From IMG/VR virus record IMGVR_UViG_3300033149_001397, positions 1 to 54,166 of that record: DNA of 54,166 nt; one strand, written 5' to 3'. The position numbers and the translations under genes are program-made. The notes beneath the pieces are model-generated. The model was given only the letters and a program-made list of their open reading frames with translations. It was not told where the DNA came from and made no database searches. The number at the start of each line of letters is the position of its first letter. Position 1 is the stretch's first letter. Positions 1-7,517 of the stretch are shown here, piece after piece. The DNA is from a virus.

Positions 1-114
1 GGGGGTCGAACCCGGCATCCGGCCCTGACCGCTTATGCGGGATACCGTCAGCGTACCATTCTGAGGGGTCCAATTAAGTGTATGTGGTGTTGCCTTTCCT
101 TTCTCGGGGCCACC
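1..114. repeat. Terminal direct repeat, left copy (circular contig overlap)
   Basis: The first 114 bases are repeated exactly as the last 114 bases (54053-54166). An exact repeat of this size at both ends of an assembled contig usually means the molecule is circular or circularly permuted and the assembler closed on itself. The unique genome is then 54,052 bp and the break point is arbitrary. A genuine short terminal repeat of a linear virion DNA cannot be excluded. Confidence 0.95.
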
Positions 115-143
115 CTACAGAGGACAGGTATTTGGGCGGCCCC
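106..143 (-). other. Ten-base-pair GC-rich hairpin in the junction non-coding region
   Basis: GGGGCCACCC at 106-115 pairs with GGGCGGCCCC at 134-143, ten pairs with one wobble, enclosing an 18-base loop. No T run follows on either strand, so it is not a simple terminator. It lies in the gap between the SMC-like gene and the HAD gene across the circle junction (about 220 bp). I see no gene in the rest of that gap. An RNA structure or a protein-binding site is possible. Confidence 0.5.
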
Positions 144-183
144 AGTGCTTAAAGAATGAGTCTGAAACAAAAATATTTACTAA

Positions 184-204
184 AGGGTGTCAATCGAGCA
201 CCCT
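184..204 (-). terminator. Weak hairpin terminator after the SMC-like gene
   Basis: On the minus strand AGGGTG and CACCCT form a six-pair stem with a nine-base loop, followed by an A/T-rich tract with a run of five Ts (TTTAGTAAATATTTTT). It lies just after the stop codon of the SMC-like ATPase gene. The stem is short, so termination may be partial, with read-through into the genes beyond the circle junction. Confidence 0.5.
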
Positions 205-207
205 GTA

Positions 208-1575
208 TTATCCAACCACCTGCCCATCAACAGCCTTGATTTGACCTTCTTCAAAATACACTCCGACCTTGCCGCTCTCGTCCATCTGCTCAACCCATAT
301 CTGGAATCCGTTTTCTATGGCCATTGCTTCCACAACAGCCCAGGAATCACTATCGAATTTCTCCCCGTCGCGCACAAGCAAAATCCTCAGCTTAGGATTC
401 AGAGACATTCCTATCCCGATTGCAACCTTTAGTTTCTGCGCGTGGCTACACTGGTCAAGCGGGATTCCATCAATTAGTATTTTGCCGCCATCTATTGACA
501 TTCCAGCCAGCGGCATCTCTGCTTTTTCAAGGGCATCGCGTTTGATGTCGTCAATCTTTGCAAGCGCCTTTGTAAGGTTATCAACGGTCGCGGCAACCTC
601 ATCGCGCTTTTTCTCAGTGTTGCTTATCCGCGACAACATCTCTGCGACCCTGTTTTTTTCACCGGCCTCTTTAATCCGCTCATCGAATATTGACATGTCT
701 GGCGGTTCGACCATCTTGTCAAGGATGGCCGCCTCTTGGGTCTGCTTGTTCGTCAGCGAATTGATTGTGTTTTCATTTTCTTTTATCTGCTCTTTGAGCC
801 TCTTGATTTGCTCTGCGAGATCAAGGTTTTCATTGACGAGTGCCTTGATGTCGTCCTCCAGCCCGTCAACAACAGAGGATTGCCGTTCGAACTCTGCAAG
901 GTGTTCAATGGCCGCGTTTTTCTCGGCCAGAATATCGTCAATTGATACCGGCTCAACAGACTCCATGCCCTCGGGTATCGCGTCCCGCTCTGTGTTTATG
1001 ATTCCTTGGACATCCCGGAGCCGCCTGTTGGCCTCTGTGCGTTTATCGTAGATATCCTTGCGAATCTCGTCCATATATCGCAGCGGATCCGGCGGGTCTC
1101 CGTTGGGCTTCATGCCGGTCGCCTCGCCGAACGCCTCCCAATCTGGCTTTACGTCAATGCATTTTAGCAGTGTGCCGACCTGATCCTTGTCGTCAATGAA
1201 CGCGCTCGGGTCGAATGAAAGCTTTCCAACCAGCTTATCAAGCACGGCCTGCGGCGACTTGAATACCGCGCCGTCAGCATTCGCAACCTCAATCCTGCCA
1301 CCACCCTGGGTAAACCTGCGAGTCACTGTTATGTCGCCCAGGTCCACACGCACGGTTGCAGATTCTTCGCCGTCTCTGATTGGCTTGTCAGGGATGAGCC
1401 GCTTCCCGCCGAGTGCTGCGGCCACCGCATCAAGCACGCTTGTTTTCCCGGCCTCGTTTTTGCCTGTGATTTTCAGCACCCCGGATTCAATTTCCGGCTC
1501 GATGTGTACAACCCTCAGCCGCTTGAAATTCTCTGCGGTCAGGCTTACAATCTTCACTGCGTTCTGCTCGTTCAT
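208..1575 (-). CDS. SMC/RecF-like ATPase with central coiled coil
   Basis: A 455-residue ABC-type ATPase. The N-terminus carries a Walker A motif (GKNEAGKTS, residues 38-46) after a RecF/SbcC-like opening (SLTAENFKRLR). Residues from about 160 to 350 are rich in heptad-type charged and leucine positions and should form a coiled coil. The C-terminal half holds a signature-like segment (CSHAQKLKVAIGIGM) and a degenerate Walker B region (ILLVRDGEKFD). The family acts on DNA ends in recombination and repair. The start codon overlaps the ClpP stop by four bases, so the two are translationally coupled and part of the YqaJ-RecT operon. A role in phage recombination is inferred. At 455 residues it is much shorter than cellular SbcC. 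Confidence 0.8.
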   Translation of the reverse strand: MNEQNAVKIVSLTAENFKRLRVVHIEPEIESGVLKITGKNEAGKTSVLDAVAAALGGKRLIPDKPIRDGEESATVRVDLGDITVTRRFTQGGGRIEVANADGAVFKSPQAVLDKLVGKLSFDPSAFIDDKDQVGTLLKCIDVKPDWEAFGEATGMKPNGDPPDPLRYMDEIRKDIYDKRTEANRRLRDVQGIINTERDAIPEGMESVEPVSIDDILAEKNAAIEHLAEFERQSSVVDGLEDDIKALVNENLDLAEQIKRLKEQIKENENTINSLTNKQTQEAAILDKMVEPPDMSIFDERIKEAGEKNRVAEMLSRISNTEKKRDEVAATVDNLTKALAKIDDIKRDALEKAEMPLAGMSIDGGKILIDGIPLDQCSHAQKLKVAIGIGMSLNPKLRILLVRDGEKFDSDSWAVVEAMAIENGFQIWVEQMDESGKVGVYFEEGQIKAVDGQVVG

Positions 1576-2132
1576 TTTGCATCCTCCATGGTATTTATAA
1601 TCTCATCTGCCAGACCATGGGCAACCGCCTCAAACGGAGTCAGCCACTTGTCAGTCTTTTGCAGCAGATGTTTTTCAACCTGTTTCTCTGTCCTGTATTT
1701 GCTGTGCTTTATGTAGTGCTCAACACACATCTGGTGGGCAATGTCCTCACCGCGTCGCGCAGAAACCAGCTCTGCATGGCTGCCTATCTTTGAGTCCCAA
1801 AACCGGTGAGACAATATCAATGAGCTCGGTGATAGAAATCGTTTTCCGTGGCACCCGGCCATGACCACTAAAAGCCCGGCGCTCATAACCTGACCAGTAC
1901 CCAGCGTGTAAACCGGGATTCCGCAGATGTCCATCCAGTCTGTTATGAAAAAGCCTGCGCACATGTCGCCGCCTTCTGAGTTGACGACCAGAAGGATGTG
2001 GTCTGCTGTTTTGCTGTTTTCGATTTTGACCATTGATTCAACGGCGTCCTTTGCAACCTGGCTGTTAATCTCGCCGCTGATGATGTGTATCCCAAATTCC
2101 TCAACGTCATCGTTCGCCTGTGTTGTGGCCAT
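1572..2132 (-). CDS. ClpP-like serine protease
   Basis: A 186-residue protein of the ClpP/crotonase-fold protease family. Serine 84 in GQVMSAG is the expected nucleophile and histidine 109 in LILSHR the expected base. The NSEGG turn at 51-55 fits the oxyanion-loop region. I chose the ATG at 2132. A longer reading begins inside recT and adds 21 residues unlike the family. The gene sits between recT and the SMC-like ATPase in the recombination operon, not beside the capsid genes where phage ClpP-like proteins usually mature the head. Capsid maturation here has its own gpI-like protease at 35.7-37.1 kb. This protein therefore probably has an early role, possibly turnover of a recombination or host protein. 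That role is inferred. Confidence 0.85.
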   Translation of the reverse strand: MATTQANDDVEEFGIHIISGEINSQVAKDAVESMVKIENSKTADHILLVVNSEGGDMCAGFFITDWMDICGIPVYTLGTGQVMSAGLLVVMAGCHGKRFLSPSSLILSHRFWDSKIGSHAELVSARRGEDIAHQMCVEHYIKHSKYRTEKQVEKHLLQKTDKWLTPFEAVAHGLADEIINTMEDAK

Positions 2133-2154
2133 TTCCGGTGTGAACCCTTCCTGT

Positions 2155-3273
2155 TTATTTCTTGCAGTCAACCAGTCGTCCGAGCAGGATAGCAAGTCCG
2201 TCGTCGTCGAGCGCGTCTATGCTGGATGCGCCCACGGCCTTGATGCACTTCTTGTATTCAGCGTCTCCGACCTTTGCGGCCTGCTCTGATATCGCCATCT
2301 CAAGCTCATGCCTGTCCATGTCCGCGAATTTCTCCGGGGTCTTTGGGGCCGTCGGATTTTCAAGGTCGAACCCGTCGTCGCCACCAACGATATCTGCCGG
2401 CGGTTCAGGGTCCGGTGGTGTTTCGGCTTTTGGCTTTTGCTTTTTTGCCGGCGGGGCATCGGCACCTATCTTCTGCTTTAGCCGCTCGTTCTGCGCCTGC
2501 GCGGTCTGTGCAATCTCGTGTGTGATATCCTTGTATTCACCCTCAATAACGTCGTCGTCACCCACCTGTATTTTTGTTGTGAGTCCGCCGCTCTCTCCAA
2601 CGCTGTCAATTGTGATTGCGGTCTGCAGGTCTGGGCTCTTTGGGACGAACCGCAGCGCGTTTTTCAGGACCGTCTTGAGCGCCATCTTTTCCGGCCACTG
2701 TTGCCATGGCGATTCTTTGGCCCGTGCCGACGGCGATGCGTTCTTCACCTTCTGGACCTCGCCCGGTGACATTGTAAAAAATGTTGTGTCACCATTTTTC
2801 ATCGTGAGCACGGCGTAATAGGCCACGATGTTGTCAACATTGCTGATATCGTGTCCGTTTTTCCAGACCTCTTCATGCTCGATTCTGGGGTTGTCGGTAC
2901 CGCGCACCACGCGGAAATGGTCGTCTTTGTGGACTGGTATTACATCGATGCGCTCAAGCGTCCCGGCGTTATATGCAAGCTTGAGCAGCCCATCATAGCC
3001 CATCACGAGCGTGGCCACGCTTTTGAATGGAATCATGTAGCACTCTTTTGTCGGGCCGTTTAGCTCCAGCCCGAGCCGCGCAGCCTGAATCACACAGCGC
3101 ACTATTGATTCCGGCGTGCAGTTTTGCAGACTAGGAGTCTGGACGAGCGCGTTGTCAACGATGAAAACGAATTTCTTTTCTGAGATATGCTCCGGCAGCA
3201 GCCGCATTATGGCAGTCTTTTTTTCTTTTAGGTGACTCCTAATTAGTGCAAGTTTGTTGTTACCTGTTGGCAT
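2155..3273 (-). CDS. recT: RecT-family single-strand annealing protein
   Basis: A 372-residue RecT homologue. Residues about 20-230 carry the RecT core, with CVIQAARLGLEL, YMIPFKSVATLVMGYDGLLKLA and the SPWQQWPEKMALKTVLKNALR stretch typical of the family. The remaining 140 residues are an acidic, proline- and lysine-rich linker plus a small helical tail. RecT proteins anneal complementary single strands during phage recombination, working with a 5'-3' exonuclease. The adjacent upstream YqaJ-type nuclease is the expected partner, only 12 bp away. Confidence 0.95.
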   Translation of the reverse strand: MPTGNNKLALIRSHLKEKKTAIMRLLPEHISEKKFVFIVDNALVQTPSLQNCTPESIVRCVIQAARLGLELNGPTKECYMIPFKSVATLVMGYDGLLKLAYNAGTLERIDVIPVHKDDHFRVVRGTDNPRIEHEEVWKNGHDISNVDNIVAYYAVLTMKNGDTTFFTMSPGEVQKVKNASPSARAKESPWQQWPEKMALKTVLKNALRFVPKSPDLQTAITIDSVGESGGLTTKIQVGDDDVIEGEYKDITHEIAQTAQAQNERLKQKIGADAPPAKKQKPKAETPPDPEPPADIVGGDDGFDLENPTAPKTPEKFADMDRHELEMAISEQAAKVGDAEYKKCIKAVGASSIDALDDDGLAILLGRLVDCKK

Positions 3274-3285
3274 TGTAAGCCTCCT

Positions 3286-4164
3286 TTAATCTATAAAATC
3301 TTTCAGACGGAACACGCGTGTCCCGTTTTTATTCTCTGTCCATGTGGCCCTGAATGTGTCGCCCTGGATTCCTTTGTGTGAGCCTATTAGGTCCTTGAGC
3401 ATGTTGACAGACACCTGCATTTCAAGCTGATATTCCTCGTGTTTCTTTTTCGCAACCCGATAATTCTCCACGATTGTTTCAACCTCTTCGCCACCGGCTA
3501 TTATGTCGTCGTCGTGCTTGCCGTATTTCCGCTGTAGATACCTGTCAACGACCTTGTCCGGCGCGTGCTCCTCGGGTGGGATTCCGCGTATCACGTGCTC
3601 AAACCAGAACGTGCGCGCACGCGCCAACATTGTGGCCTCTATTGTTGTGTCTCGTGGAATGTGGTAAACACGAAAATCATTTCCGTTTATCAGACATGCC
3701 AAATGCCACAGGTCCATTTCCGTTATCATCATACACCAGTGACATTGTAACAAATATGCGTCAGGCACCTTGCCGTGCGGCGGCTCACCCCATTCGTGCG
3801 ACATATACGCAGACACGTTCTTTGCCTCAAGCCCGAGGGCTTTTTTGTCGCCAGCAAACACAATCCCGTCGGGCGAACATGTTGCCCATGGATATAGTTT
3901 ATGCCGTGCGACGCCGGAGCTTTCAACGCGATAGCCTGTAGAATCCTTGTACATTTCAATAATGGCGGGCTCGATAAACAGACCGGCCCGGGTCAGCTCG
4001 TTGCCTTCAAATGGTTCTGCAAGGCCGACCTTCAATTCCCATAGTTGGTTCGCTGATTGGAATTTGTTGAGCCCGAAAATTGACGCAATCTCAGAGCCGC
4101 CTATTGATTTGCGCCGCTCCTCGTGGTCGATTTTCTGCCCCGCCGGTCGATAGCTATCAGTCAT
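3286..4164 (-). CDS. YqaJ-type phage exonuclease
   Basis: A 292-residue member of the YqaJ/lambda-exonuclease family. The N-terminal IGGSEIASIFGLNKF segment, the E in RAGLFIEPAI, the SPDG motif (CSPDGIVF) and the GLEAKN motif are the conserved nuclease residues of the PD-(D/E)XK fold. QCHWCMMIT matches the usual Q motif. I start it at 4164, where AGAGG lies eight bases upstream. It follows a small membrane-protein gene with which it overlaps by eight bases. It should resect double-stranded DNA ends to feed RecT. Confidence 0.93.
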   Translation of the reverse strand: MTDSYRPAGQKIDHEERRKSIGGSEIASIFGLNKFQSANQLWELKVGLAEPFEGNELTRAGLFIEPAIIEMYKDSTGYRVESSGVARHKLYPWATCSPDGIVFAGDKKALGLEAKNVSAYMSHEWGEPPHGKVPDAYLLQCHWCMMITEMDLWHLACLINGNDFRVYHIPRDTTIEATMLARARTFWFEHVIRGIPPEEHAPDKVVDRYLQRKYGKHDDDIIAGGEEVETIVENYRVAKKKHEEYQLEMQVSVNMLKDLIGSHKGIQGDTFRATWTENKNGTRVFRLKDFID

Positions 4165-4300
4165 TTTCTGCCTCTTCCCTCCAGCAATCTTCCTCAAGGT
4201 CCAGCATGCGCATGTAGTGGACCTGTGCAACGGTCAGTGCGATTATGGCAATTGCCGCCATGCAGATTAAAATACCCACATAAATGATTTCTGTGTTCAA
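4157..4300 (-). CDS. Small single-span membrane protein, TTG start
   Basis: A 47-residue open frame begins with TTG at 4300 and is preceded by GAAAGGAGAAAAACC, a strong ribosome-binding site. It starts MNTEIIYVGILICM, continues with a hydrophobic stretch from residue 4 to 25, and ends in an acidic tail (LDLEEDCWREEAEND). Its last eight bases overlap the YqaJ start, the spacing of a translationally coupled pair. It is the first gene after the hairpin terminator at 4316-4361, so it leads the recombination operon. I do not recognise the family. A membrane-acting early function such as superinfection control is possible but unproven. Confidence 0.7.
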   Translation of the reverse strand: MNTEIIYVGILICMAAIAIIALTVAQVHYMRMLDLEEDCWREEAEND

Positions 4301-4315
4301 GGTTTTTCTCCTTTC

Positions 4316-4361
4316 AAAAAAGAGCCCGGGGCAGCCTCTAGGGTATTACTGCCGCCCCGGG
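4316..4361 (-). terminator. Rho-independent terminator or attenuator before the recombination operon
   Basis: On the minus strand CCCGGGGCGGCAG pairs with CTGCCCCGGG around a 14-base loop, followed by CTCTTTTTT. The stem is very GC-rich. It lies between the XRE regulator gene and the first gene of the recombination operon, which starts only 16 bases further on. I see no promoter in that space, so the operon is probably reached by read-through or antitermination. Confidence 0.85.
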
Positions 4362-4391
4362 GGTTGGAAAATGTAGGAGGAGGAGCAATCA

Positions 4392-4414
4392 TGAACAACA
4401 TCATATCGCCCGCC
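4392..4414 (+). repeat. 23-bp inverted-repeat element, copy 1
   Basis: The 23 bases from 4392 (TGAACAACATCATATC...) recur exactly in reverse orientation at 7549-7571. This copy spans the stop codon of the XRE regulator on the minus strand. On the plus strand it follows AGGAGGAGGAGC and would open a 38-codon frame starting MNNIISPA. The other copy lies at the predicted transcription start of the 7.58 kb promoter, so the two transcripts would be complementary. Confidence 0.85.
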
Positions 4415-4604
4415 CACATGCTTTTGCAAGTTTTCTCAGCTCTTTGTATGCGGCGTCCGGCAATGGCACACCGTGAACCTCCCATTGGCTTAATGCCGCG
4501 TTGCTGACGCCTATCTTGCGTGCGACTTCGCCCTGTGTGACGTTCGCAGCAATCCTATTTAAACGAAATTGGGTATGTTCTTGGGTGTTCGTTCCGGTGT
4601 TCAT
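4401..4604 (-). CDS. XRE/Cro-family DNA-binding regulator
   Basis: A 67-residue single-domain helix-turn-helix protein. The core TQGEVARKIGVSNAALSQWE (residues 23-42) matches the XRE/Cro recognition helix pattern. Its promoter at 4612-4640 ends seven bases before the ATG, so the mRNA should have almost no leader. The promoter spacer contains a GCGC-N6-GCGC inverted repeat, a possible operator for autoregulation. The gene is followed by a terminator. By position it probably controls the recombination genes or the late promoters. No integrase accompanies it, so it need not be a lysogeny repressor. Confidence 0.85.
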   Translation of the reverse strand: MNTGTNTQEHTQFRLNRIAANVTQGEVARKIGVSNAALSQWEVHGVPLPDAAYKELRKLAKACGRAI

Positions 4605-4611
4605 GGTGGAT

Positions 4612-4640
4612 AGTATAGGGTGCGCCTTTCAGCGCGTCAA
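4612..4640 (-). promoter_or_regulatory. Sigma-70 promoter of the XRE regulator with UP element and operator
   Basis: TTGACG (4640-4635), a 17-base spacer and TATACT (4617-4612) form a near-consensus promoter. About 30 bp of almost pure A/T tracts (4641-4673) lie just upstream, typical of an UP element. The spacer contains GCGC-TGAAAG-GCGC, a candidate operator. The predicted start point falls within a base or two of the ATG at 4604. Confidence 0.85.
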
Positions 4641-4659
4641 GATGTTTTTAAAAAATTTT

Positions 4660-4866
4660 TTAAAAATTTTTAGGCGTCTGTGTCCCGTCAAGCTCCGCAG
4701 CTATAATGTCGCGTGCCGCCGTGCTCGGGGCCACACCGCACTTTTTTGCGCGGAGCTTGAGCAGTAATAGGGTCTGCGTTGACAGCCTGACCATTAGCCG
4801 CTCTGTCAACGCCTGGTCTCCGAGCATCTTTCGCCCGGCGCCTGTTCGTTTCCCACCGTGTTTCAT
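4660..4866 (-). CDS. Small basic protein, ribbon-helix-helix-like
   Basis: A 68-residue basic protein beginning MKHGGKRTGAGRKML, an opening common in small phage DNA-binding proteins. The middle (RLMVRLSTQTLLLLKLRAKK) looks like the strand-helix of an Arc/MetJ-type ribbon-helix-helix fold, followed by a second helix (APSTAARDIIAAEL). GGAGGAGA precedes the start, and the start overlaps the upstream gene by four bases. It probably binds DNA. The regulon is unknown. Confidence 0.65.
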   Translation of the reverse strand: MKHGGKRTGAGRKMLGDQALTERLMVRLSTQTLLLLKLRAKKCGVAPSTAARDIIAAELDGTQTPKNF

Positions 4867-5216
4867 GGTTTCTCCTCCCGGATTCTGAGAAGTCGAATTG
4901 CCACATCAACAGCGCTTTCCCCTCCCTGAGGGTTGCCTTTGCCGATCTGTTCTGGCATGTTCTCCAAGATAAAGTTCGCCAACCTGTCAATTTCGCTCTC
5001 TGCAGGATTGACTTCTGCAAGGTGAATACCAGTGTCAGACGGGAGCAAGTCAGTGAGCGCCCCGAATAGGGCGCGCTCGTTGTTGCCGGAATTTATTGGC
5101 TTGTGAAGTTTGTAGTTGATCCGAACTTCTTTGTCGGTCAACTTCTCGACGTGAGCGTAACTGCACCCGTTCTCCCGGCAGAAGTCTTCGAGTGCCTCAG
5201 GCGTTATCTTATCCAT
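4863..5216 (-). CDS. Hypothetical protein, 117 aa
   Basis: I start this frame at the ATG at 5216 because GGAGGAGA lies five bases upstream. It reads MDKITPEALEDFCRENGC at the N-terminus and is acidic with mixed helices. No family is recognised. It lies in the small-gene run driven by the promoter at 5.68 kb and is coupled to the following ribbon-helix-helix-like gene by a four-base overlap. Confidence 0.65.
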   Translation of the reverse strand: MDKITPEALEDFCRENGCSYAHVEKLTDKEVRINYKLHKPINSGNNERALFGALTDLLPSDTGIHLAEVNPAESEIDRLANFILENMPEQIGKGNPQGGESAVDVAIRLLRIREEKP

Positions 5217-5255
5217 TGTCTCCTCCACCCGCTGCCCCCGGTGTCCCATGGGGAC

Positions 5256-5633
5256 TTACGCGGTGTACTTGCAGCCCTCGTACAGGGCCTCTATTTCATC
5301 CTGCAGGGCATCAACTCTGTCCTCATTGTCACAGCACAAAGCGCCTTCAAGCAGGTCAATCTCTGCCTGAGCGCGCACAATCTTGCGCAGCGCACGGACG
5401 GCGTCGTCGAGGGTCATGCCCTCGTGGGCGACAACCTCATGCCCACGGTATCCATAGCCAGGCAGATAGTGGCATGACGCCCTGCCCTCAACCTCACACC
5501 TGTACGTGTGGGGCTTGATGCTATGGCCAGCACCGTTAGTATAGCCCGGCACTGTCAGGCTTGCGACGGCGGTGATATATACCGTCTCGCTGACCGGGCT
5601 TTGCCGTTTCCTCGTGCGGGTTTTGATTTTCAT
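5256..5633 (-). CDS. Hypothetical protein, first gene of the 5.68 kb promoter
   Basis: A 125-residue protein with a very basic N-terminus (MKIKTRTRKRQ), a beta-rich middle containing several Y, H and C residues, and a C-terminal helical hairpin (ALRKIVRAQAEIDLLEGAL). It is the first gene downstream of a perfect consensus promoter and is preceded by an A/G-rich leader. No family is recognised. Position suggests a strongly expressed early protein. Confidence 0.65.
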   Translation of the reverse strand: MKIKTRTRKRQSPVSETVYITAVASLTVPGYTNGAGHSIKPHTYRCEVEGRASCHYLPGYGYRGHEVVAHEGMTLDDAVRALRKIVRAQAEIDLLEGALCCDNEDRVDALQDEIEALYEGCKYTA

Positions 5634-5668
5634 TTTTTTTGCCCCTTTCTTTTTTTCCTTATATCTAT

Positions 5669-5697
5669 ATTATAAGCCCCAGCATGATATCTGTCAA
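5669..5697 (-). promoter_or_regulatory. Perfect consensus sigma-70 promoter (early leftward)
   Basis: TTGACA (5697-5692), exactly 17 bases, then TATAAT (5674-5669). This is the textbook optimum for bacterial sigma-70. It lies in the 178-bp gap between the metallophosphoesterase terminator and the 125-residue hypothetical gene and fires leftwards. The rest of that gap holds the terminator and A/T-rich sequence. Confidence 0.93.
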
Positions 5698-5754
5698 CCT
5701 TTTTCAAAAATAATTATGCCCATAAAACAAGGCGTTTTTAATTATTTTAAAAAT

Positions 5755-5784
5755 AAAAATAAAAAAACCGCCATAAAAGGCGGC
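5755..5784 (-). terminator. Rho-independent terminator of the late operon
   Basis: On the minus strand CCGCC-TTTTAT-GGCGG is followed by TTTTTTTATTTTTATTTTT. It lies about 30 bases after the metallophosphoesterase stop codon and should end the long late transcript before the early promoter at 5.68 kb. Confidence 0.88.
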
Positions 5785-5811
5785 ATAAAAGGTTGGTTTG
5801 GTTGTGTGGGG

Positions 5812-7044
5812 TTAGTCTCTGTATACTTTAATCCGCTTTGCCCTGCGCTTTTGCGGTGGTATTAGTTTGATATTCCTCTTCCACGTGATCCCGAAATCCG
5901 GGTGGATGCCAAACATGGTTTGTGTGGGTGCGCCTGCTGCCTGCATCCGTTTCATTGACAATTCGCTGCCACCGACCCAGTTACTATTCATAATTATATG
6001 GTCCTCGATTTCGGCCTCCCGATGGTGGTGTCCGCAGAGCAGATAGTTGTAACCCTGATTGGCGTCGACGAACATCCTCCTATAGTTTGCCGCACTACGC
6101 AGTAGCCCATAGAACGGAATCCCGGCCCATGAGCGCGTATCATCACCATGCACGAGCAGAAACGCCCAGCCCATGCGCTCAACGATTTGATACCACGATT
6201 CGGACGGGTAGACGCTAACATTATCGTGGCCCTCAAGCCATTTGTCGAGCATCCAATATATCAGATAATCGAAGTTGTTTAGCGGGCTCTCGACTCCACG
6301 ATCTCCCACACGCCCGTGATTTCCTATCACACCGTATACATTAATCTGCCACGGGTATAATCCGGCCAGCCACGATATGTATTCGGCAAGCGATTTGACC
6401 GCAACTATAACCTGTTTGACGGTATGGATATCCGTCTGCCTCTGCTGCCCTTTGAATATCGTTGTGCCATCAACAATATCCCCAAGGAAGAACAGGTTGT
6501 GTGCCGGGCACGGGGTGTTTGATGTATGGATTTCAAATATTTTTTTCTGCGACGCCTTGAAAAACTCAAGGCGCTCAAGGAAGATATCTGTGCTATAGCC
6601 ACCGAGCCCGCCCGACTCCCCAACATCAACAAGCTGCCCAATCTGGCAATCGCTTATCATTGTTGCGATTTCTTCCGGGGCCTGGCGCGTGTTCAATTTC
6701 AGGTGTTGCCGCTTTGGTTTTGGCGGTGGTGGCAGTGCGGTGATTGCAGAGATGATATCCTCCGCGACGATTTCGAAAAATGTTTTTTTGTTGCGCAGCT
6801 TTCGCAGCTCTTTCCGCTCAAGTTCACGGCGCATCTGTGCGGTTTTTTTTCTGTCGCCATCGCTCGGGGCATCTGCCGTTTCAGGCTCCTCTCCCTGCTC
6901 AATCAGCTTAATGTATCTGCGCACCGATGTCTCCGGGATGCCGGTCTCCTCGCTGCACTCTGTTTTTGTCCCTGTTGGGTTGGCCAACAACCACTCTTTG
7001 ATTATGTTATACCTGCGTACCTGATCATCGTTTGGGCCGCCCAT
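5812..7044 (-). CDS. Calcineurin-like metallophosphoesterase with N-terminal HTH
   Basis: A 410-residue protein. Residues 8-50 look like a helix-turn-helix (ETGIPETSVRRYIKLI). A basic coiled segment (70-95) links to a metallophosphoesterase domain with SDCQIG (131-136), GDIVDG (188-193), GNHGR (241-245), a VHGDD motif and CGHHHREAE. The first motif has Q134 where classical members have the metal-binding H, a variant I believe is common in phage members. Such enzymes cleave phosphodiesters or phosphomonoesters on nucleic acids or nucleotides. It is the last gene of the late operon. Its substrate is unknown, and the HTH suggests it acts at DNA. Confidence 0.85.
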   Translation of the reverse strand: MGGPNDDQVRRYNIIKEWLLANPTGTKTECSEETGIPETSVRRYIKLIEQGEEPETADAPSDGDRKKTAQMRRELERKELRKLRNKKTFFEIVAEDIISAITALPPPPKPKRQHLKLNTRQAPEEIATMISDCQIGQLVDVGESGGLGGYSTDIFLERLEFFKASQKKIFEIHTSNTPCPAHNLFFLGDIVDGTTIFKGQQRQTDIHTVKQVIVAVKSLAEYISWLAGLYPWQINVYGVIGNHGRVGDRGVESPLNNFDYLIYWMLDKWLEGHDNVSVYPSESWYQIVERMGWAFLLVHGDDTRSWAGIPFYGLLRSAANYRRMFVDANQGYNYLLCGHHHREAEIEDHIIMNSNWVGGSELSMKRMQAAGAPTQTMFGIHPDFGITWKRNIKLIPPQKRRAKRIKVYRD

Positions 7045-7050
7045 ATTTGA

Positions 7051-7287
7051 CTACTCCTTCCCATCAGACTTATCTTTTTGTCCCCAGCCGAACTCATCAA
7101 TCAGGTTCAGGTAAGAGGCACGTGATATAACCTCTGCCGCGTGGACATCATTGCACAGTTTGTTGTATGCGCTGAGTGCCGCGCCCACTTTCAGATACCG
7201 GACAACAACAATTAGGTCAAGCATGGCGGCAATCAGCCACTCCCACCATGCCGCCGGCCGTCCAAGCATATGTACAAAAAATGTCAT
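7051..7287 (-). CDS. Small membrane protein near the lysis genes
   Basis: A 78-residue protein with one strongly hydrophobic segment at about residues 13-38 (WWEWLIAAMLDLIVVVRYL) and a polar C-terminal half ending KDKSDGKE. It overlaps its upstream neighbour by four bases and lies seven bases before the phosphoesterase gene. It could be a holin or holin partner by position. I do not recognise the family. Confidence 0.6.
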   Translation of the reverse strand: MTFFVHMLGRPAAWWEWLIAAMLDLIVVVRYLKVGAALSAYNKLCNDVHAAEVISRASYLNLIDEFGWGQKDKSDGKE

Positions 7288-7517
7288 TCGCCGTCCCTCT
7301 TTTCTATTGATATTTTAAACCGCACGTCTTTGTATTTGAGCCGCATTTTTTTCACCTTGTGCGCGGCTATTGCTATCTCTGACAATAGGTCTCTGACAAC
7401 CTGCCACACGCTCGAACAGCCAATTGCTTTACAGCGCACATTGGCAATCTCAAATACCGTGCTATTGTTAATCCAGATTGAAGTGTATTTGTTTTCGCTG
7501 TGTGTTATGTCGCTCAT
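7284..7517 (-). CDS. Hypothetical protein, 77 aa
   Basis: I choose the ATG at 7517, where GGGCGG lies a few bases upstream. An earlier in-frame ATG at 7529 has no ribosome-binding site. The protein has an alpha/beta look (SIWINNSTVFEIANVRCKA) and a basic C-terminus. It is the first complete gene after the promoter at 7.58-7.61 kb. Function unknown. Confidence 0.6.
   Translation of the reverse strand: MSDITHSENKYTSIWINNSTVFEIANVRCKAIGCSSVWQVVRDLLSEIAIAAHKVKKMRLKYKDVRFKISIEKRDGE

Noticed and set aside
4391-4507. Short plus-strand gene with AGGAGGAGG before its ATG, antisense to the regulator
   Set aside because: The ribosome site is striking, but the 38-codon frame lies wholly antisense to a clear XRE gene and lacks a visible promoter. 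It is kept only as part of the repeat finding.
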